Shown here one piece after another: positions 8,702-17,796 of a DNA stretch of 64,000 nucleotides. The translations under genes and the position numbers were made by a program. The first letter of the stretch is position 1. Each line of letters starts with the position of its first letter. The notes under the pieces are model-generated. The model saw only the letters and a list, made by a program, of their open reading frames with translations. It ran no database searches and was not told where the DNA came from. The stretch is from Pedobacter sp. SYSU D00535 (GTDB lineage Bacteria > Bacteroidota > Bacteroidia > Sphingobacteriales > Sphingobacteriaceae), in contig NZ_JAFEWD010000013.1 in the NCBI RefSeq assembly GCF_017355855.1, forward strand, positions 107,662 to 171,661. The letters run 5' to 3'.

Positions 8702-9220
8702 TCATTTTACCACTCCGTCAACCCAGTCTCCTATCAGCTTGAGGGCTGAAGGAGCGAACGTTTCTTCGATTCTCGCCTACTCCTCGAAATTTCCGGTAAC
8801 GCTGGTTTGGAACAAGTGATTCAAACCCTCGAGCTCTTTCACTGTCACCTGCGTATTTCCCCCCTTTCTGATTGCTTGTTCTATTGCCCTCAGGTTTTCT
8901 TTGCTACGAACTTGTACGTCATTACTTCCATTTAAGGCCAGCACCGGGCACTTTACTTTTTCCAGATAGGGTTGAGGATTGAAGCTGATAAAATACCGGA
9001 ACCAAGGCTGCGCCAGCACTGTTGCTACTGGTTTTAAATCCATGCCTGCTGAAGCCCGATTCTGCTTAGCAACGGCTGCCAGCGCCTTGTCTCCATACTC
9101 CACCGAAGCTCGCTTTGTCCTCCGGCAGCTTTGCCTCATCGCTGCTTCTGGGCAATGGTAGCAGGAGAGATGATTGCATCGACATCCCTGCGATGTGTAG
9201 CTGGAAAAAGTGCTAGTTTT
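8702..9220 (-). pseudogene. Decayed alpha/beta hydrolase
   Basis: Remnant of an alpha/beta-hydrolase of the peptidase S9-like type. The C-terminal part is readable at 8777-9139 (PWFRYFISFNPQPYLEKVKC, then PVLALNGSNDVQV with the acid-residue loop, and a GLNHLFQ catalytic His). A TAG at 8777-8779 interrupts the frame after NFEE. Reading through it continues plausibly to a TGA at 8702 (ARIEETFAPSALKLIGDWVD). Upstream, the family sequence DVDAIIS appears in another frame near 9170-9190, and the N-terminal half with the nucleophile Ser is missing. At least one nonsense change, one frameshift and a 5' truncation are present. Confidence 0.75.
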
Positions 9221-9228
9221 GCTTTATT

Positions 9229-9789
9229 ATGATCATTAGGAAAGCAAGCTGCCACGATGCTGCTCCTATTGCTGCATGTCTCCTGCTGGCCATGGAGGAG
9301 ATCATTTACAAATTGACCGGCCTCAACGACCGGCGGCAAGCAGAGAGATTTTTATACCACTTTGCGATGAAGGAAGGCAACCAGTATTCTTTCGAGAACT
9401 GCTGGGTTGCGGAACGAGGAACAGAAGTAGTAGCTGCGGTGAACGTGTATGACGGGGCCCTCCTGCGTTCACTACGGCAGCCCATTCTTGACTATCTGAA
9501 AAGTGAGTTTAACAGGGATGCACAGCCTGAGGATGAAACAGCAGCCGGCGAGTTTTACATTGATTCGCTGGGCGTAAAACAGGGGTATCAGGGAAAAGGC
9601 ATTGGAACGGAGATGCTGAAGTTTCTGACGGATGAGTTTGTGACAAGACGACATCAAACGCTCGGCTTATTGGTAGACCCGGGAAACCAATCGGCTAGGA
9701 GCTTATACCAGAAGCTTGGCTTCCGGCTTCGGGATCACCTGACGTTTATGGGGAAAGAAATGGAGCACCTTCAGTTAGAGCCGTTTTAA
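9229..9789 (+). CDS. GNAT-family N-acetyltransferase
   Basis: A 186-aa GCN5-related acetyltransferase. The acetyl-CoA pyrophosphate-binding motif A is clear near residues 113-130 (VKQGYQGKGIGTEMLKFL), followed by motif B (NQSARSLYQKLGFR). The acceptor is unknown. It is transcribed divergently from the decayed hydrolase and is not part of an obvious operon. Confidence 0.85.
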   Translation: MIIRKASCHDAAPIAACLLLAMEEIIYKLTGLNDRRQAERFLYHFAMKEGNQYSFENCWVAERGTEVVAAVNVYDGALLRSLRQPILDYLKSEFNRDAQPEDETAAGEFYIDSLGVKQGYQGKGIGTEMLKFLTDEFVTRRHQTLGLLVDPGNQSARSLYQKLGFRLRDHLTFMGKEMEHLQLEPF

Positions 9790-10165
9790 TTAGCCGCTCA
9801 TACACTGTAAAAAAAGGAGAAGTGTTTTCTATTGCTCTGGATAGAAAGATCAACAGCGGTGACCGATTGTACACACTGGTGGATGCATAAGCTGCGAATC
9901 GTACAATTCGGCAAAAGTGCAGAGGTTGTTTCGTTGTGTTGAGGCTGATTTTTGCGACAGCGCATCTTGCGTAAAGATGGGAAAGCTACGCTGGTAGGGG
10001 AAAAACTAAAAAGGAATGTTTACTCTGCTCTTGTTTTTCCGACGAGTATGAGAGTAATCTAACTGCTGCCCGGAATTGTCCTGTTAATTGTTCAGGATGA
10101 AGCTGAGAGGCGGCGGTTGAATTTTGCTCCAGTAACTCTTGACTGATTGCAGAGCAACATGCTTT
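9790..10165. other. Intergenic stretch with no recognised feature
   Basis: About 375 bases between the GNAT gene and the convergent DNA-repair pair. I see no credible reading frame, repeat or strong terminator. Confidence 0.4.
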
Positions 10166-10918
10166 TCAGGGAGCTTTTTCAGTAAGGTACTTCCAATAGC
10201 GGCGGGGCACATGTCTCAAATGCAGTTTCATGTTCTTTCGTTCCTTGATGTTTACATGCTCAAAATAATCTTTCCAAAGCGTTTGATAAGCGGCTTCATC
10301 TTCCGAAAAAATGGACGATGCTTCTGTTCCCGAGGAGCCGCGTTCCAATTGGATTTCTTCTACTTCTTCAAGGTCGTAGAAAATCCCGTACTTGCGGCGC
10401 AGATCGTAGATTAGCCACTTTTGGTCTGCATATCGTTTTTCAAAATGGGAACGCAGGATGGGGAGGACGTTAAAGTCGGGTTCAATAGTTGCGTAATAGA
10501 TGCCGTCCGTAGTTAGCTGGAACCGCACAAATGCTTCCATGCGATGCTTCTCCCTGTAAACCATTTTAGCTACCTGACTTACCCTTAAAACGGAGGCCTT
10601 AGTAAAAGCCTTTTCAACTCCTTCCCAGGCGAAGGCCAGACGGATATATTCAAAAAGCGTATTCTCTATCATCGGTATTTCTGACAGGAAACAGTGGTAG
10701 AGCTGGCGCAGCGCTTGTCCAGACAGCCTTTTTTGAAGACCACTCCAGACCCGTCTCGCCTTTGCTTCCTCGGTAATAATAGTTATCGGCGTGTCTAAAA
10801 GACTCGCCTGAAAGCGAAGTTCCGAAGAAATTTGCAGTTCGGTGAGTTTTCTTTCATAGGCCTCGAACACGCAGCTTAAAAAGCCCGGCCAGGTTCCGTC
10901 GTAAACAAGAATGGTCAT
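10166..10918 (-). CDS. TIGR03915-type DNA metabolism protein, partner of radical SAM protein
   Basis: A 250-aa protein matching the TIGR03915/DUF4130 family, which occurs beside or fused to a uracil-DNA-glycosylase-like domain and beside a radical SAM protein. Family features seen are the start TILVYDGTWPGFLSCVFEAY, a KMVYREKHRMEAFVRFQ core (about residues 115-135), the FNVLPILRSHFEKRYADQ region and the end RHVPRRYWKYL. Its start codon overlaps the stop of the radical SAM gene (TAATG), so the two are translationally coupled. A role in DNA repair or modification is the family assumption; the chemistry is not established. No glycosylase domain is fused here. Confidence 0.85.
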   Translation of the reverse strand: MTILVYDGTWPGFLSCVFEAYERKLTELQISSELRFQASLLDTPITIITEEAKARRVWSGLQKRLSGQALRQLYHCFLSEIPMIENTLFEYIRLAFAWEGVEKAFTKASVLRVSQVAKMVYREKHRMEAFVRFQLTTDGIYYATIEPDFNVLPILRSHFEKRYADQKWLIYDLRRKYGIFYDLEEVEEIQLERGSSGTEASSIFSEDEAAYQTLWKDYFEHVNIKERKNMKLHLRHVPRRYWKYLTEKAP

Positions 10919-12171
10919 TAAAATAGCTGTAGTTGTGTTACGGCGGCAGAAAAGGTTTTCTTGTCTGAGCCCGAAAGAATAAAATGTCTTATTTGTTTCG
11001 CCGATAAATCACGACGCTCAAAATAAGAACTATTGCAGGTGATGAAAAACCGGGCTCGATTCAGTGCTACTCCCAGCTTCTTGAGATGTTCCCAGTTGAG
11101 GCGTTGGAAGCGACGGGCCTCCACAATCTTTTTAGCGGAAAGCATACCTATGCCTGGTACTCTCAGGATTAAATGCAGATCGGCGCGGTTGATATCAACA
11201 GGAAACTGGTTCAAATTAGATAAAGCCCAGCCCAGTTTAGGGTCGATATCCATGTCGAGGTTGGGTTGCTGATTATGTACGAGTTCATTCACCTGAAAGC
11301 CGTAGAATCTCAGGAGCCAGTCGGCCTGATACAAACGGTTTTCCCGGAGGCGGGGCACAGAGGTTCCGAGTCCCGGCAGGCGATGGTCGTTGGAGACGGG
11401 TACATAACCTGAATAATAGACCCGTTTCAGGTTGAAATTCTTATAGAGACTGTTTGCCGTAAACATGATGTCCTTGTCCGTCTCCTGCGTGGCACCAATG
11501 ATCATCTGGCTGCTTTGGCCGGCAGGTGCAAACAGCGGGGCCTTTTTAAATAACTTTTTTTCCGATTGCCGAAGGATGATTTCATTTTTCAAAAAGTTCA
11601 TCGGTTGAATCATATCTTTCCGGTCCTTTTCGGGAGCCAATAGCTTCAGGCCCTGCTCTGTTGGCACTTCAATGTTTACGCTCAGGCGATCAGCATACAG
11701 GCCAGCCTCTTTCATCAGTTCGTCGCTGGCGCCGGGGATGGACTTTAAGTGGATATACCCGTTGAAGTTATGTTCGGTACGCAGTTTCTTAGCTACGCGC
11801 ACCAGACGCTCCATTGTGTAGTCGGCGTCTTTGAAAATGCCGGAGCTTAAAAACAGTCCTTCAATGTAGTTTCTGCGGTAGAAATTGATGGTAAGATCCA
11901 CCACCTCCTGCACGGTAAAGGCAGTTCGTTTAATGTCGTTGCTCTTTCTGGTGACGCAGTACGCGCAGTCGTATATGCAGAAGTTCGTGAGCAGGATTTT
12001 AAGAAGGGATACGCAACGACCATCTTCGGTATAAGTATGACAAATCCCGTTTCCCGTATCACCCAATCCCTTGTTGGTGTTCTTTCGCGTGCTTCCGCTC
12101 GAGGAGCAGGAGACATCATATTTGGCAGCGTCCGCCAGTATTTGCAGCTTCTCTCTTATTCGATCCCACAT
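10918..12171 (-). CDS. TIGR03916-type radical SAM protein, putative DNA repair/modification
   Basis: A 417-aa radical SAM protein. The 4Fe-4S cysteines are C65, C69 and C72 (NFCIYDCAYCVTRKSND), in the CxxxCxxC spacing. The C-terminal part has a helix-hairpin-helix DNA-binding motif (RVPGIGMLSAKKIVEARR, about residues 336-353). This layout fits the family described as a putative DNA modification/repair radical SAM protein. It is first in a two-gene unit and overlaps its partner by one base. The reaction is unknown; DNA binding is inferred from the helix-hairpin-helix and the constant partner. Confidence 0.88.
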   Translation of the reverse strand: MWDRIREKLQILADAAKYDVSCSSSGSTRKNTNKGLGDTGNGICHTYTEDGRCVSLLKILLTNFCIYDCAYCVTRKSNDIKRTAFTVQEVVDLTINFYRRNYIEGLFLSSGIFKDADYTMERLVRVAKKLRTEHNFNGYIHLKSIPGASDELMKEAGLYADRLSVNIEVPTEQGLKLLAPEKDRKDMIQPMNFLKNEIILRQSEKKLFKKAPLFAPAGQSSQMIIGATQETDKDIMFTANSLYKNFNLKRVYYSGYVPVSNDHRLPGLGTSVPRLRENRLYQADWLLRFYGFQVNELVHNQQPNLDMDIDPKLGWALSNLNQFPVDINRADLHLILRVPGIGMLSAKKIVEARRFQRLNWEHLKKLGVALNRARFFITCNSSYFERRDLSAKQIRHFILSGSDKKTFSAAVTQLQLF

Positions 12172-12634
12172 AATTCAAATTTACTAATTTTTTTAGTATT
12201 TCGCGCCGGCTTTTAATTTTTATTAAGCATGGCTTGAAGGTTAAGCGGACGTTGGGGAAAGGCAGGACCTAAGGAGATTCATCGAAGTGGTGACGTTCTA
12301 ATGTAAACCCGATGGTAGCGAAAAGCCCGGAGCCAATAGGGTAGTGAGCTCGCCGGCGAGGACTTGCAGCGGACAGCGGGACTGCAGGTGATGAGTGTGC
12401 CGAAGCTGGTTTCCAAAAACATTTCTTTGAACTGCCAATGGCGATGCTACTCTCCACTTTCTTCTTCTGACCCAGCACTGTCTTTCGACACAACATACTA
12501 CAAGATTTGGTCAAAATCCTACAATATCGTTTCGTTCTATCCGCCTAGTTTTGGATGAAGCGGCAGTCGCCCTGAGTCGTTTTCCCGAAAAACCAATATC
12601 GCGGAACCTGACGAGGAGTAAAACTAACTAGTTA
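12172..12634. other. Intergenic stretch with no recognised gene
   Basis: About 460 bases. A minus-strand frame at 12269-12514 (81 aa) has low-complexity Ser/Pro/Arg composition and no family resemblance, so I do not call it. The promoter of the pectinesterase pair should lie here, but no clear box is visible. Confidence 0.4.
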
Positions 12635-12670
12635 ATGATATTAAATCCTTTTTCTCGAATGGTCACCTTT

Positions 12671-13912
12671 ATGAACATTGTCCGATTTTTTTGTCTGTCC
12701 CTATTTCTCATTGCTGAGGTGCAGGCTCACTCGCTCCCAGGCATATCCACTATTGATACGTTGAAGCCGGACGTGGTGGTGGCACAGGATGGCTCGGGAC
12801 TTTTCAAGACTATCGGAGAGGCCCTTTTATACGTTACGAACTCCTCCAGCCACCGGGTAATCATTTATATTAAGGACGGGATCTACACCGAGAAAGTAAG
12901 TATCCATCGGCCTAATGTTACCTTGGTGGGACAAAGCCGGAAGGGGACGCGCATTGCCTATTCCATTCCCGCCGGAAATGAGAGTATCTCCAGAGGGGTC
13001 TTGAATATCTTCGGAAATGGCGTGGTATTGGAGAATTTGACAGTGGAAAACACGTATCCTCATCGTCGACACACCTTTGCGCTTTACGGTCGCGGCTCTT
13101 TTGTGCTGACAAAAAACTGTGATTTTATTGCAAAAGGGAACGATACCGTGGCCCTCTGGGCAGAAGGTGGCGGGTATTACTATCACGATAACTGCCATTT
13201 TGAGGGGAATATCGACTTCTTGTGTCCCCGCGGCTGGTGCTATGTCAATAACTCAACTTTCTACGAGGTGGATACGCGGGCGGCTTTGTGGCATGACGGC
13301 GGGAAAGATCCAAACAAGAAGCTGGTTATCAAAAATTCCAAATTTGATGGAGCGCGAAAGTATGCGCTAGGCCGCTATCCCCGGGATTCCCAGTTTTATC
13401 TTATCAGCTGTCACTTTTCCGACAGTACCGAAAACATTATCGATACGAATGCTCCTGCAGCACGGAACGAAGAATTTCAGTGGGGGCGACGGGTGTTTTT
13501 TTATGATTGCGACAGGGCCGGAGGGAATACACCCTGGTTGAAGGATAATCTCCACACCGCTGCCGGAGCTCCAAAGGCGAAAGACATCACTGCAAAATGG
13601 ACATTTGATGGTGTCTGGGATCCCGAATCTACGGCCGCTCCTCAAATTAAGGACGTTAAAACGGAGGCGCCTTATCGGGTGGTTCAGGTTGTATTTTCAG
13701 AACCCGTTACCGTTCGTGGTTTACCCGTAATTATTACCCGAAAAGGAAAGACTTTAAAGTGGACGAAGACCAACGGCTCTAATGTGATCACTTTTTCTGC
13801 CCTGGACGCAGGAGACGCACCATTGAAAATAGACGTTCAGAAGGGATCGATTTTTGCTTCTTCAGCCTCCACGTCCATCCGTTATGCTAACCTTCGCTTT
13901 CCCAAAAAATAA
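12671..13912 (+). CDS. Exported pectinesterase-family protein (CE8-like), copy 1
   Basis: Exported right-handed beta-helix protein of about 413 aa, related to pectin methylesterases (CE8). I chose the ATG at 12671, which gives a normal signal peptide (MNIVRFFCLSLFLIAEVQAH). The start VVVAQDGSGLFKTIGEAL is the classic PME opening. Catalytic positions: GNDTVALW at 13137-13160 keeps the acid/base Asp but has Asn for the usual Gln; IDFLCP at 13210-13227 keeps the nucleophile Asp; LGRYPRD at 13368-13388 keeps the Arg. The last 85 residues form a beta-rich extension (VVFSEPVTVRGLPV) that resembles bacterial Ig-like or cadherin-like domains. It lies 11 bp ahead of a paralogue. Confidence 0.85.
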   Translation: MNIVRFFCLSLFLIAEVQAHSLPGISTIDTLKPDVVVAQDGSGLFKTIGEALLYVTNSSSHRVIIYIKDGIYTEKVSIHRPNVTLVGQSRKGTRIAYSIPAGNESISRGVLNIFGNGVVLENLTVENTYPHRRHTFALYGRGSFVLTKNCDFIAKGNDTVALWAEGGGYYYHDNCHFEGNIDFLCPRGWCYVNNSTFYEVDTRAALWHDGGKDPNKKLVIKNSKFDGARKYALGRYPRDSQFYLISCHFSDSTENIIDTNAPAARNEEFQWGRRVFFYDCDRAGGNTPWLKDNLHTAAGAPKAKDITAKWTFDGVWDPESTAAPQIKDVKTEAPYRVVQVVFSEPVTVRGLPVIITRKGKTLKWTKTNGSNVITFSALDAGDAPLKIDVQKGSIFASSASTSIRYANLRFPKK

Positions 13913-13923
13913 GGTTCAAAATT

Positions 13924-15210
13924 ATGTCAGCCATCATCTCATCAAAATTCGAAAAACCGGCAGTGAAATTCCTTGCTTCGGCTTTTACGCTGTTGTTTTT
14001 ACTTGTATTTCCGTTTTTTTCTTCTGGGCATTCCGGCTCCCGAGAGAAAGGACTAGTGGCGCAGGAAGAACTTAGTCCGGATATCGTTGTGGCCCGTGAT
14101 GGTTCCGGAAATTTTACCACTGTAGGTGATGCACTCGCTTCGCTGAACACGGCATCTACTCAGCGGATCGTAATTTTTATCAAGGAGGGAATTTACCACG
14201 AGCGGGTGGTGATCAACCGGCCCAACGTAACGCTGGTAGGGGAGAGCCGAAAAGGTACCAGGATACAGTTTCATCTGGCTTCAGGAAGCCCTTACCGGGG
14301 AGTGCTGAATATCATGTCAGACGGCGTGGTGCTCAAAAATCTGACCGTCGCTAATGTCTTCCCGACAAGGCGACATACGTTTACCCTTTATGGTCTGGGT
14401 TCTAAAGTCGTAACGGTTGATTGTGATTTTGTCTCCAACGGGAATGATACGGTAGCATTATGGAACGAAGCCGGCGGCATGTTCTATCACGCCAACTGTC
14501 ATTTCGAGGGAAATGCCGACTTTCTTTGTCCGCATGGTTGGTGCTATATTACCAACTCCACTATTTTCGAAGTAGGGCCTCATGCACCGCTGTGGCACGA
14601 CGGGAGTAAAAATCCGAACCAGAAGTTTGTCATCACGAATTCTAAAATCACAGGAGCCACAGCCTATCCTTTAGGCAAGTATCCAAGGGACCACCAGTTC
14701 TATCTTATTAACGCTGTTTTTTCGGCGAATACGAAAGACATAAGAGATGACAATGCTTCGGAAACTCCCTCGGACCGGTTTAAGTACGGACGCCGGGTGT
14801 TCTTTCATAACAGTCACAAGCTGGGAGGCGATTCAGCATGGCACGCCAATAATCTTCACACTGCCCCTGCAGCACCAAGGCCAGAGGACATTACTGCAAA
14901 ATGGACCTTTGATGGGATGTGGGATCCTGAACGAACGGATCAGCCGAAGGTTACTAAGGTGGAGATCGGGAAAACCTACCGTACCGTTGATGTTACCTTT
15001 TCTGAGCCCTTAACTGTTCGCGGCAACCCCGTGCTTAGAACGAAGGCCGGCAAGGAGTTGAGATGGACGGGCATTAACGGGTCTGCTGTGTTGCGTTTTG
15101 CTTTGCTCGGGAAGGGTGACTCGGTAGATCGAATTGAACTGGTCAATGGAGCCATCTTCGCATCAGAGCCAACAGTGAAAACCCGCCACGCGGATTTAAA
15201 ATTAAAGTAA
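13924..15210 (+). CDS. Exported pectinesterase-family protein (CE8-like), copy 2
   Basis: A 428-aa paralogue of the preceding gene, co-linear throughout, including the C-terminal FSEPLTVRGNPV beta domain. An N-terminal hydrophobic segment (about residues 15-37) serves as signal or anchor. The PME opening IVVARDGSGNFTTVGDAL is present. GNDTVALW and ADFLCPHGW retain the two Asp residues, but the Arg of copy 1's LGRYPRD is Lys here (LGKYPRD), which could alter carboxylate binding. The pair probably arose by tandem duplication and would act with polygalacturonases such as the GH28 at 2.8 kb on methylated pectin. Diverged specificity is inference. Confidence 0.85.
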   Translation: MSAIISSKFEKPAVKFLASAFTLLFLLVFPFFSSGHSGSREKGLVAQEELSPDIVVARDGSGNFTTVGDALASLNTASTQRIVIFIKEGIYHERVVINRPNVTLVGESRKGTRIQFHLASGSPYRGVLNIMSDGVVLKNLTVANVFPTRRHTFTLYGLGSKVVTVDCDFVSNGNDTVALWNEAGGMFYHANCHFEGNADFLCPHGWCYITNSTIFEVGPHAPLWHDGSKNPNQKFVITNSKITGATAYPLGKYPRDHQFYLINAVFSANTKDIRDDNASETPSDRFKYGRRVFFHNSHKLGGDSAWHANNLHTAPAAPRPEDITAKWTFDGMWDPERTDQPKVTKVEIGKTYRTVDVTFSEPLTVRGNPVLRTKAGKELRWTGINGSAVLRFALLGKGDSVDRIELVNGAIFASEPTVKTRHADLKLK

Positions 15211-15234
15211 TCAGCGGGGGGATGGTCTTCCCCC

Positions 15235-16299
15235 CTAATCCTTTCTGGCCTTTCTCCGTTCCTTGTTTTCCCGCTTTATCCTCTCCCGAACACCATGTTC
15301 TACTTCCGTACCTGCTTTCATGGGTTCGTGAAGTGACCCACTCGTTGGCGGCGCCGGAGGAGCCGTTTTGATTTGGTAGCGATGCATGATATTGGCCGAA
15401 ATCCGCTCGGTTAGATGAGGGAAAATATGATGGGAGATCCAGGCGGCTCTGGCTTTCCAGCCCACCGGCAACTCTTTCCTCGGACGGATTGAAACCCTCA
15501 TCACCGCGTTTACTACCTTGTGTGCCGGATCCATTGCAGCCATCCGTGGGGTTCCTCCGCTGTAGTTGGCAGCGTGGGGCCAGAACGGAGTGTCCACGGC
15601 CCAGGGTTCCACCGTAACCACTTTTATCTTCTTGTGACCATTCAGCCGCAGCTCCTGATTGATCGCCTGCCCTAAATGCCTTACGCCGGCTTTGCTTGCT
15701 GCATAGGATGCATGGTAGGCCAGCGGATTTTCACTTTCAATAGATCCCATGTTGATCAGGGTTCCATAGCCCTGCGCCCGGAACTGTTTCACTGCCGCCA
15801 TCGAGCCGTAGATAAATCCTTTTAAATTGATGTCTATAAGCCGCGAATGGTCTTCTAAGGGAATGTCCCAGAATCTTCCGATTGCTCCAACTCCGGCCAT
15901 GTTCACCCACACGTCTATTTTGCCATATTGCTTAAGCAATTGATCCATTAAAGCTTGTACATCTTCCGGTTTGCTGATGTCTGTTGTCACCACTAAAGCG
16001 GTTCCTCCCGTCGACCTGATGTTTTTTGCTATTTCTTCCAGTAAGTCCGTCCTCCTGGCTGCCAGCACTACATTGGCTTTGTATCTGCCAAGTTCTTCGG
16101 CAACTCCCCGTCCGAAGCCACTTGAAGCGCCTACAATCACAAACGTTTTTCCCTGCATCTTTTTTTGTCCCGATGGTCCGAGACGAGAAGTTGAACAGGC
16201 GGTGGCGAATATTAGGATGAAGATCAGGATTGCTGATGTTGAAATGGCGACTCTAAAGTTTCTCTGCGTTATGGTTTTTTTGACAGTGTGTAGGTTCAT
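15235..16299 (-). CDS. SDR oxidoreductase with N-terminal membrane anchor or lipobox
   Basis: A 354-aa short-chain dehydrogenase. A hydrophobic segment at residues 18-34 ends in ATAC-S (C35), which resembles a lipoprotein signal, followed by an SDR domain: VGASSGFGRG nucleotide motif, NMAGVG in place of NAG, catalytic Ser in GSIES and YAASK. The C-terminus (about 310-354) is rich in Lys, Arg and Glu. SDR enzymes need NAD(P)H and are normally cytoplasmic, so an exported one would be odd; an inward-facing membrane anchor is the simpler reading. The gene is convergent with the pectinesterase pair. Confidence 0.85.
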   Translation of the reverse strand: MNLHTVKKTITQRNFRVAISTSAILIFILIFATACSTSRLGPSGQKKMQGKTFVIVGASSGFGRGVAEELGRYKANVVLAARRTDLLEEIAKNIRSTGGTALVVTTDISKPEDVQALMDQLLKQYGKIDVWVNMAGVGAIGRFWDIPLEDHSRLIDINLKGFIYGSMAAVKQFRAQGYGTLINMGSIESENPLAYHASYAASKAGVRHLGQAINQELRLNGHKKIKVVTVEPWAVDTPFWPHAANYSGGTPRMAAMDPAHKVVNAVMRVSIRPRKELPVGWKARAAWISHHIFPHLTERISANIMHRYQIKTAPPAPPTSGSLHEPMKAGTEVEHGVRERIKRENKERRKARKD

Positions 16300-16485
16300 A
16301 ATGAGCGAGTTACAGGTAGTTGTTCTGGATGTTTTACAGTAACTGACTGGTTGGGGATTGGTTTTTAGAAGTTTAAATTCGCGTAGTTCTATCGCTCCGA
16401 TTCAGTGAGAAGTCACCTTTCTGCATTGCCTGCTCCTCCTGAATTTGTCAGATCAATAAATTTTATCATTTTTACATGCACTTGC

Positions 16486-16986
16486 ATGAGCCCTCTCCAC
16501 ACCTTTACAGCACTTGATTTTGAAACTGCCCAGGGCAAACGTCACAGCATATGCCAGATCGGGATGGTACTTGTTGAGAACCACCGGATTGTGGATCGCT
16601 TTTCTGTCCTGGTGAAACCTCCTGATAATTTCTACTCTTACCATAACACCCTGGTGCATGGTATAAGTGCAGAAACCACCCGAAATTCGCCTAATTTCGC
16701 GCAAGTCTGGCCCCATATACGGGGCTATATCGCCGATCAGAATCTGGTTGCTCACAATAGTGCATTTGATGTTAGCTGCCTGCAGCAGACGCTGGCCTAT
16801 TATCGATTGACAGTGCCAGAGTTTCGCGCTCATTGTACCTATAAGATTTACGGGCAGAAGTTAGACCGGCTTTGCGCCGATCACGGTATAAAGCTGCAAC
16901 ATCACGATGCCCTTTCTGATGCAACGGCTTGCGCCCGGCTGTTTATCCTGCACCAGCAGAAAATACAATCTTTGCACCAGGTGTAG
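16486..16986 (+). CDS. 3'-5' exonuclease, DnaQ-like (DEDDh)
   Basis: A 166-aa exonuclease of the DEDDh family. D11 and E13 (ALDFETA) form ExoI, the VAHNSAFD segment forms ExoII, and H140 with D145 (HDALSDA) forms ExoIII. I start at the ATG at 16486 because it places the DFE motif at the usual distance from the N-terminus; an upstream in-frame ATG at 16405 would add 27 unconserved residues. It resembles stand-alone epsilon-like exonucleases and lacks any fused polymerase or BRCT part. It would trim 3' ends of DNA or RNA; its role in the cell is unknown. Confidence 0.87.
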   Translation: MSPLHTFTALDFETAQGKRHSICQIGMVLVENHRIVDRFSVLVKPPDNFYSYHNTLVHGISAETTRNSPNFAQVWPHIRGYIADQNLVAHNSAFDVSCLQQTLAYYRLTVPEFRAHCTYKIYGQKLDRLCADHGIKLQHHDALSDATACARLFILHQQKIQSLHQV

Positions 16987-17079
16987 TTATTGCTGAAGCC
17001 GAAACACAGGGAGCGACCTCATTCGTGAATTTCTGTTAAAAACCGCTATTTCCCCTCCTTTATTCCTAGCTTTATCATC

Positions 17080-17796
17080 ATGAATGGGAGGCTTTTAAAG
17101 TTGATTCTGTTTTCGCTAGCAAGCTGTCTCTTCAGTGCCACCGCCCTTGGACAAACGCTTCAGGGAGTGGTGTTCCAAAAGGGAACAGGAAGCAGGATTT
17201 CGGGAGCGGTAGTGATCAATTTGAGGAGTAATCATAAAATGAGCACAGACGGCCTGGGTACTTTCAACATTCCTGCCTTTCTGGGGGATACCCTCGAAAT
17301 CAGGGCGATCGGCTTTCTAACCCAGAAGCGCGTAGTACAAAACTTCTCCGTTCTTTTTGTTCACCTGCAGACGGGTAATGAATTGTCGGAAGTAATTATT
17401 TACGGCAAGAACCTGAAACAAGAACTGCAGGAGGTAGAAGACCAGTTCAGAAGCAAGGGAATTTACTACAAAGGCAAGCCCCCGCTGGCACTCTTATCGC
17501 CTTTCGGCGGAAGTCCCTTAACGTTCTTTCATGAACTTTTGAGCAAGGACGGAAAGCGGGCCCGGCGTTTCAGTAAATACGCAGAGCGGGAGCTCGAATA
17601 TTATGAAATTGCTTCCCGATTTAACGACCGTGTTATCAAAAGTACTGTTCCTATCAAAGTTGAAGAATTAGAAGATTTTAAGACAGCTTATCTACCAAGC
17701 CTCGAGCAGCTGAGGTCATGGAACGATTTTGATTTGCTGAATTATCTTAAACGCTCATACGAGGAGTTCAAAAAAGACCGTGCTGCAAGTAAATAA
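17080..17796 (+). CDS. Exported carboxypeptidase-regulatory-like (CarboxypepD_reg) protein
   Basis: A 238-aa exported protein. Signal peptide at residues 1-25 (ASCLFSATALGQ), then a CarboxypepD_reg-like beta-sandwich (about 26-105: LQGVVFQKGTGSRISGAVV, STDGLGTFNI, GDTLEIRAIGF). The rest is charged and helical (about 108-238) with no recognised domain. Proteins of this kind are common in Bacteroidota and resemble the N-terminal domain of TonB-dependent receptors without the barrel. Function unknown. Confidence 0.8.
   Translation: MNGRLLKLILFSLASCLFSATALGQTLQGVVFQKGTGSRISGAVVINLRSNHKMSTDGLGTFNIPAFLGDTLEIRAIGFLTQKRVVQNFSVLFVHLQTGNELSEVIIYGKNLKQELQEVEDQFRSKGIYYKGKPPLALLSPFGGSPLTFFHELLSKDGKRARRFSKYAERELEYYEIASRFNDRVIKSTVPIKVEELEDFKTAYLPSLEQLRSWNDFDLLNYLKRSYEEFKKDRAASK

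Noticed and set aside
12269..12514. Minus-strand 81-aa gene
   Set aside because: Low-complexity composition and no recognisable motif or partner.
2810..15210. Pectin polysaccharide utilisation locus
   Set aside because: GH28 and CE8 genes are present, but no SusC/SusD pair, hybrid sensor or uptake genes lie among them, and 8 kb of unrelated genes separate them.
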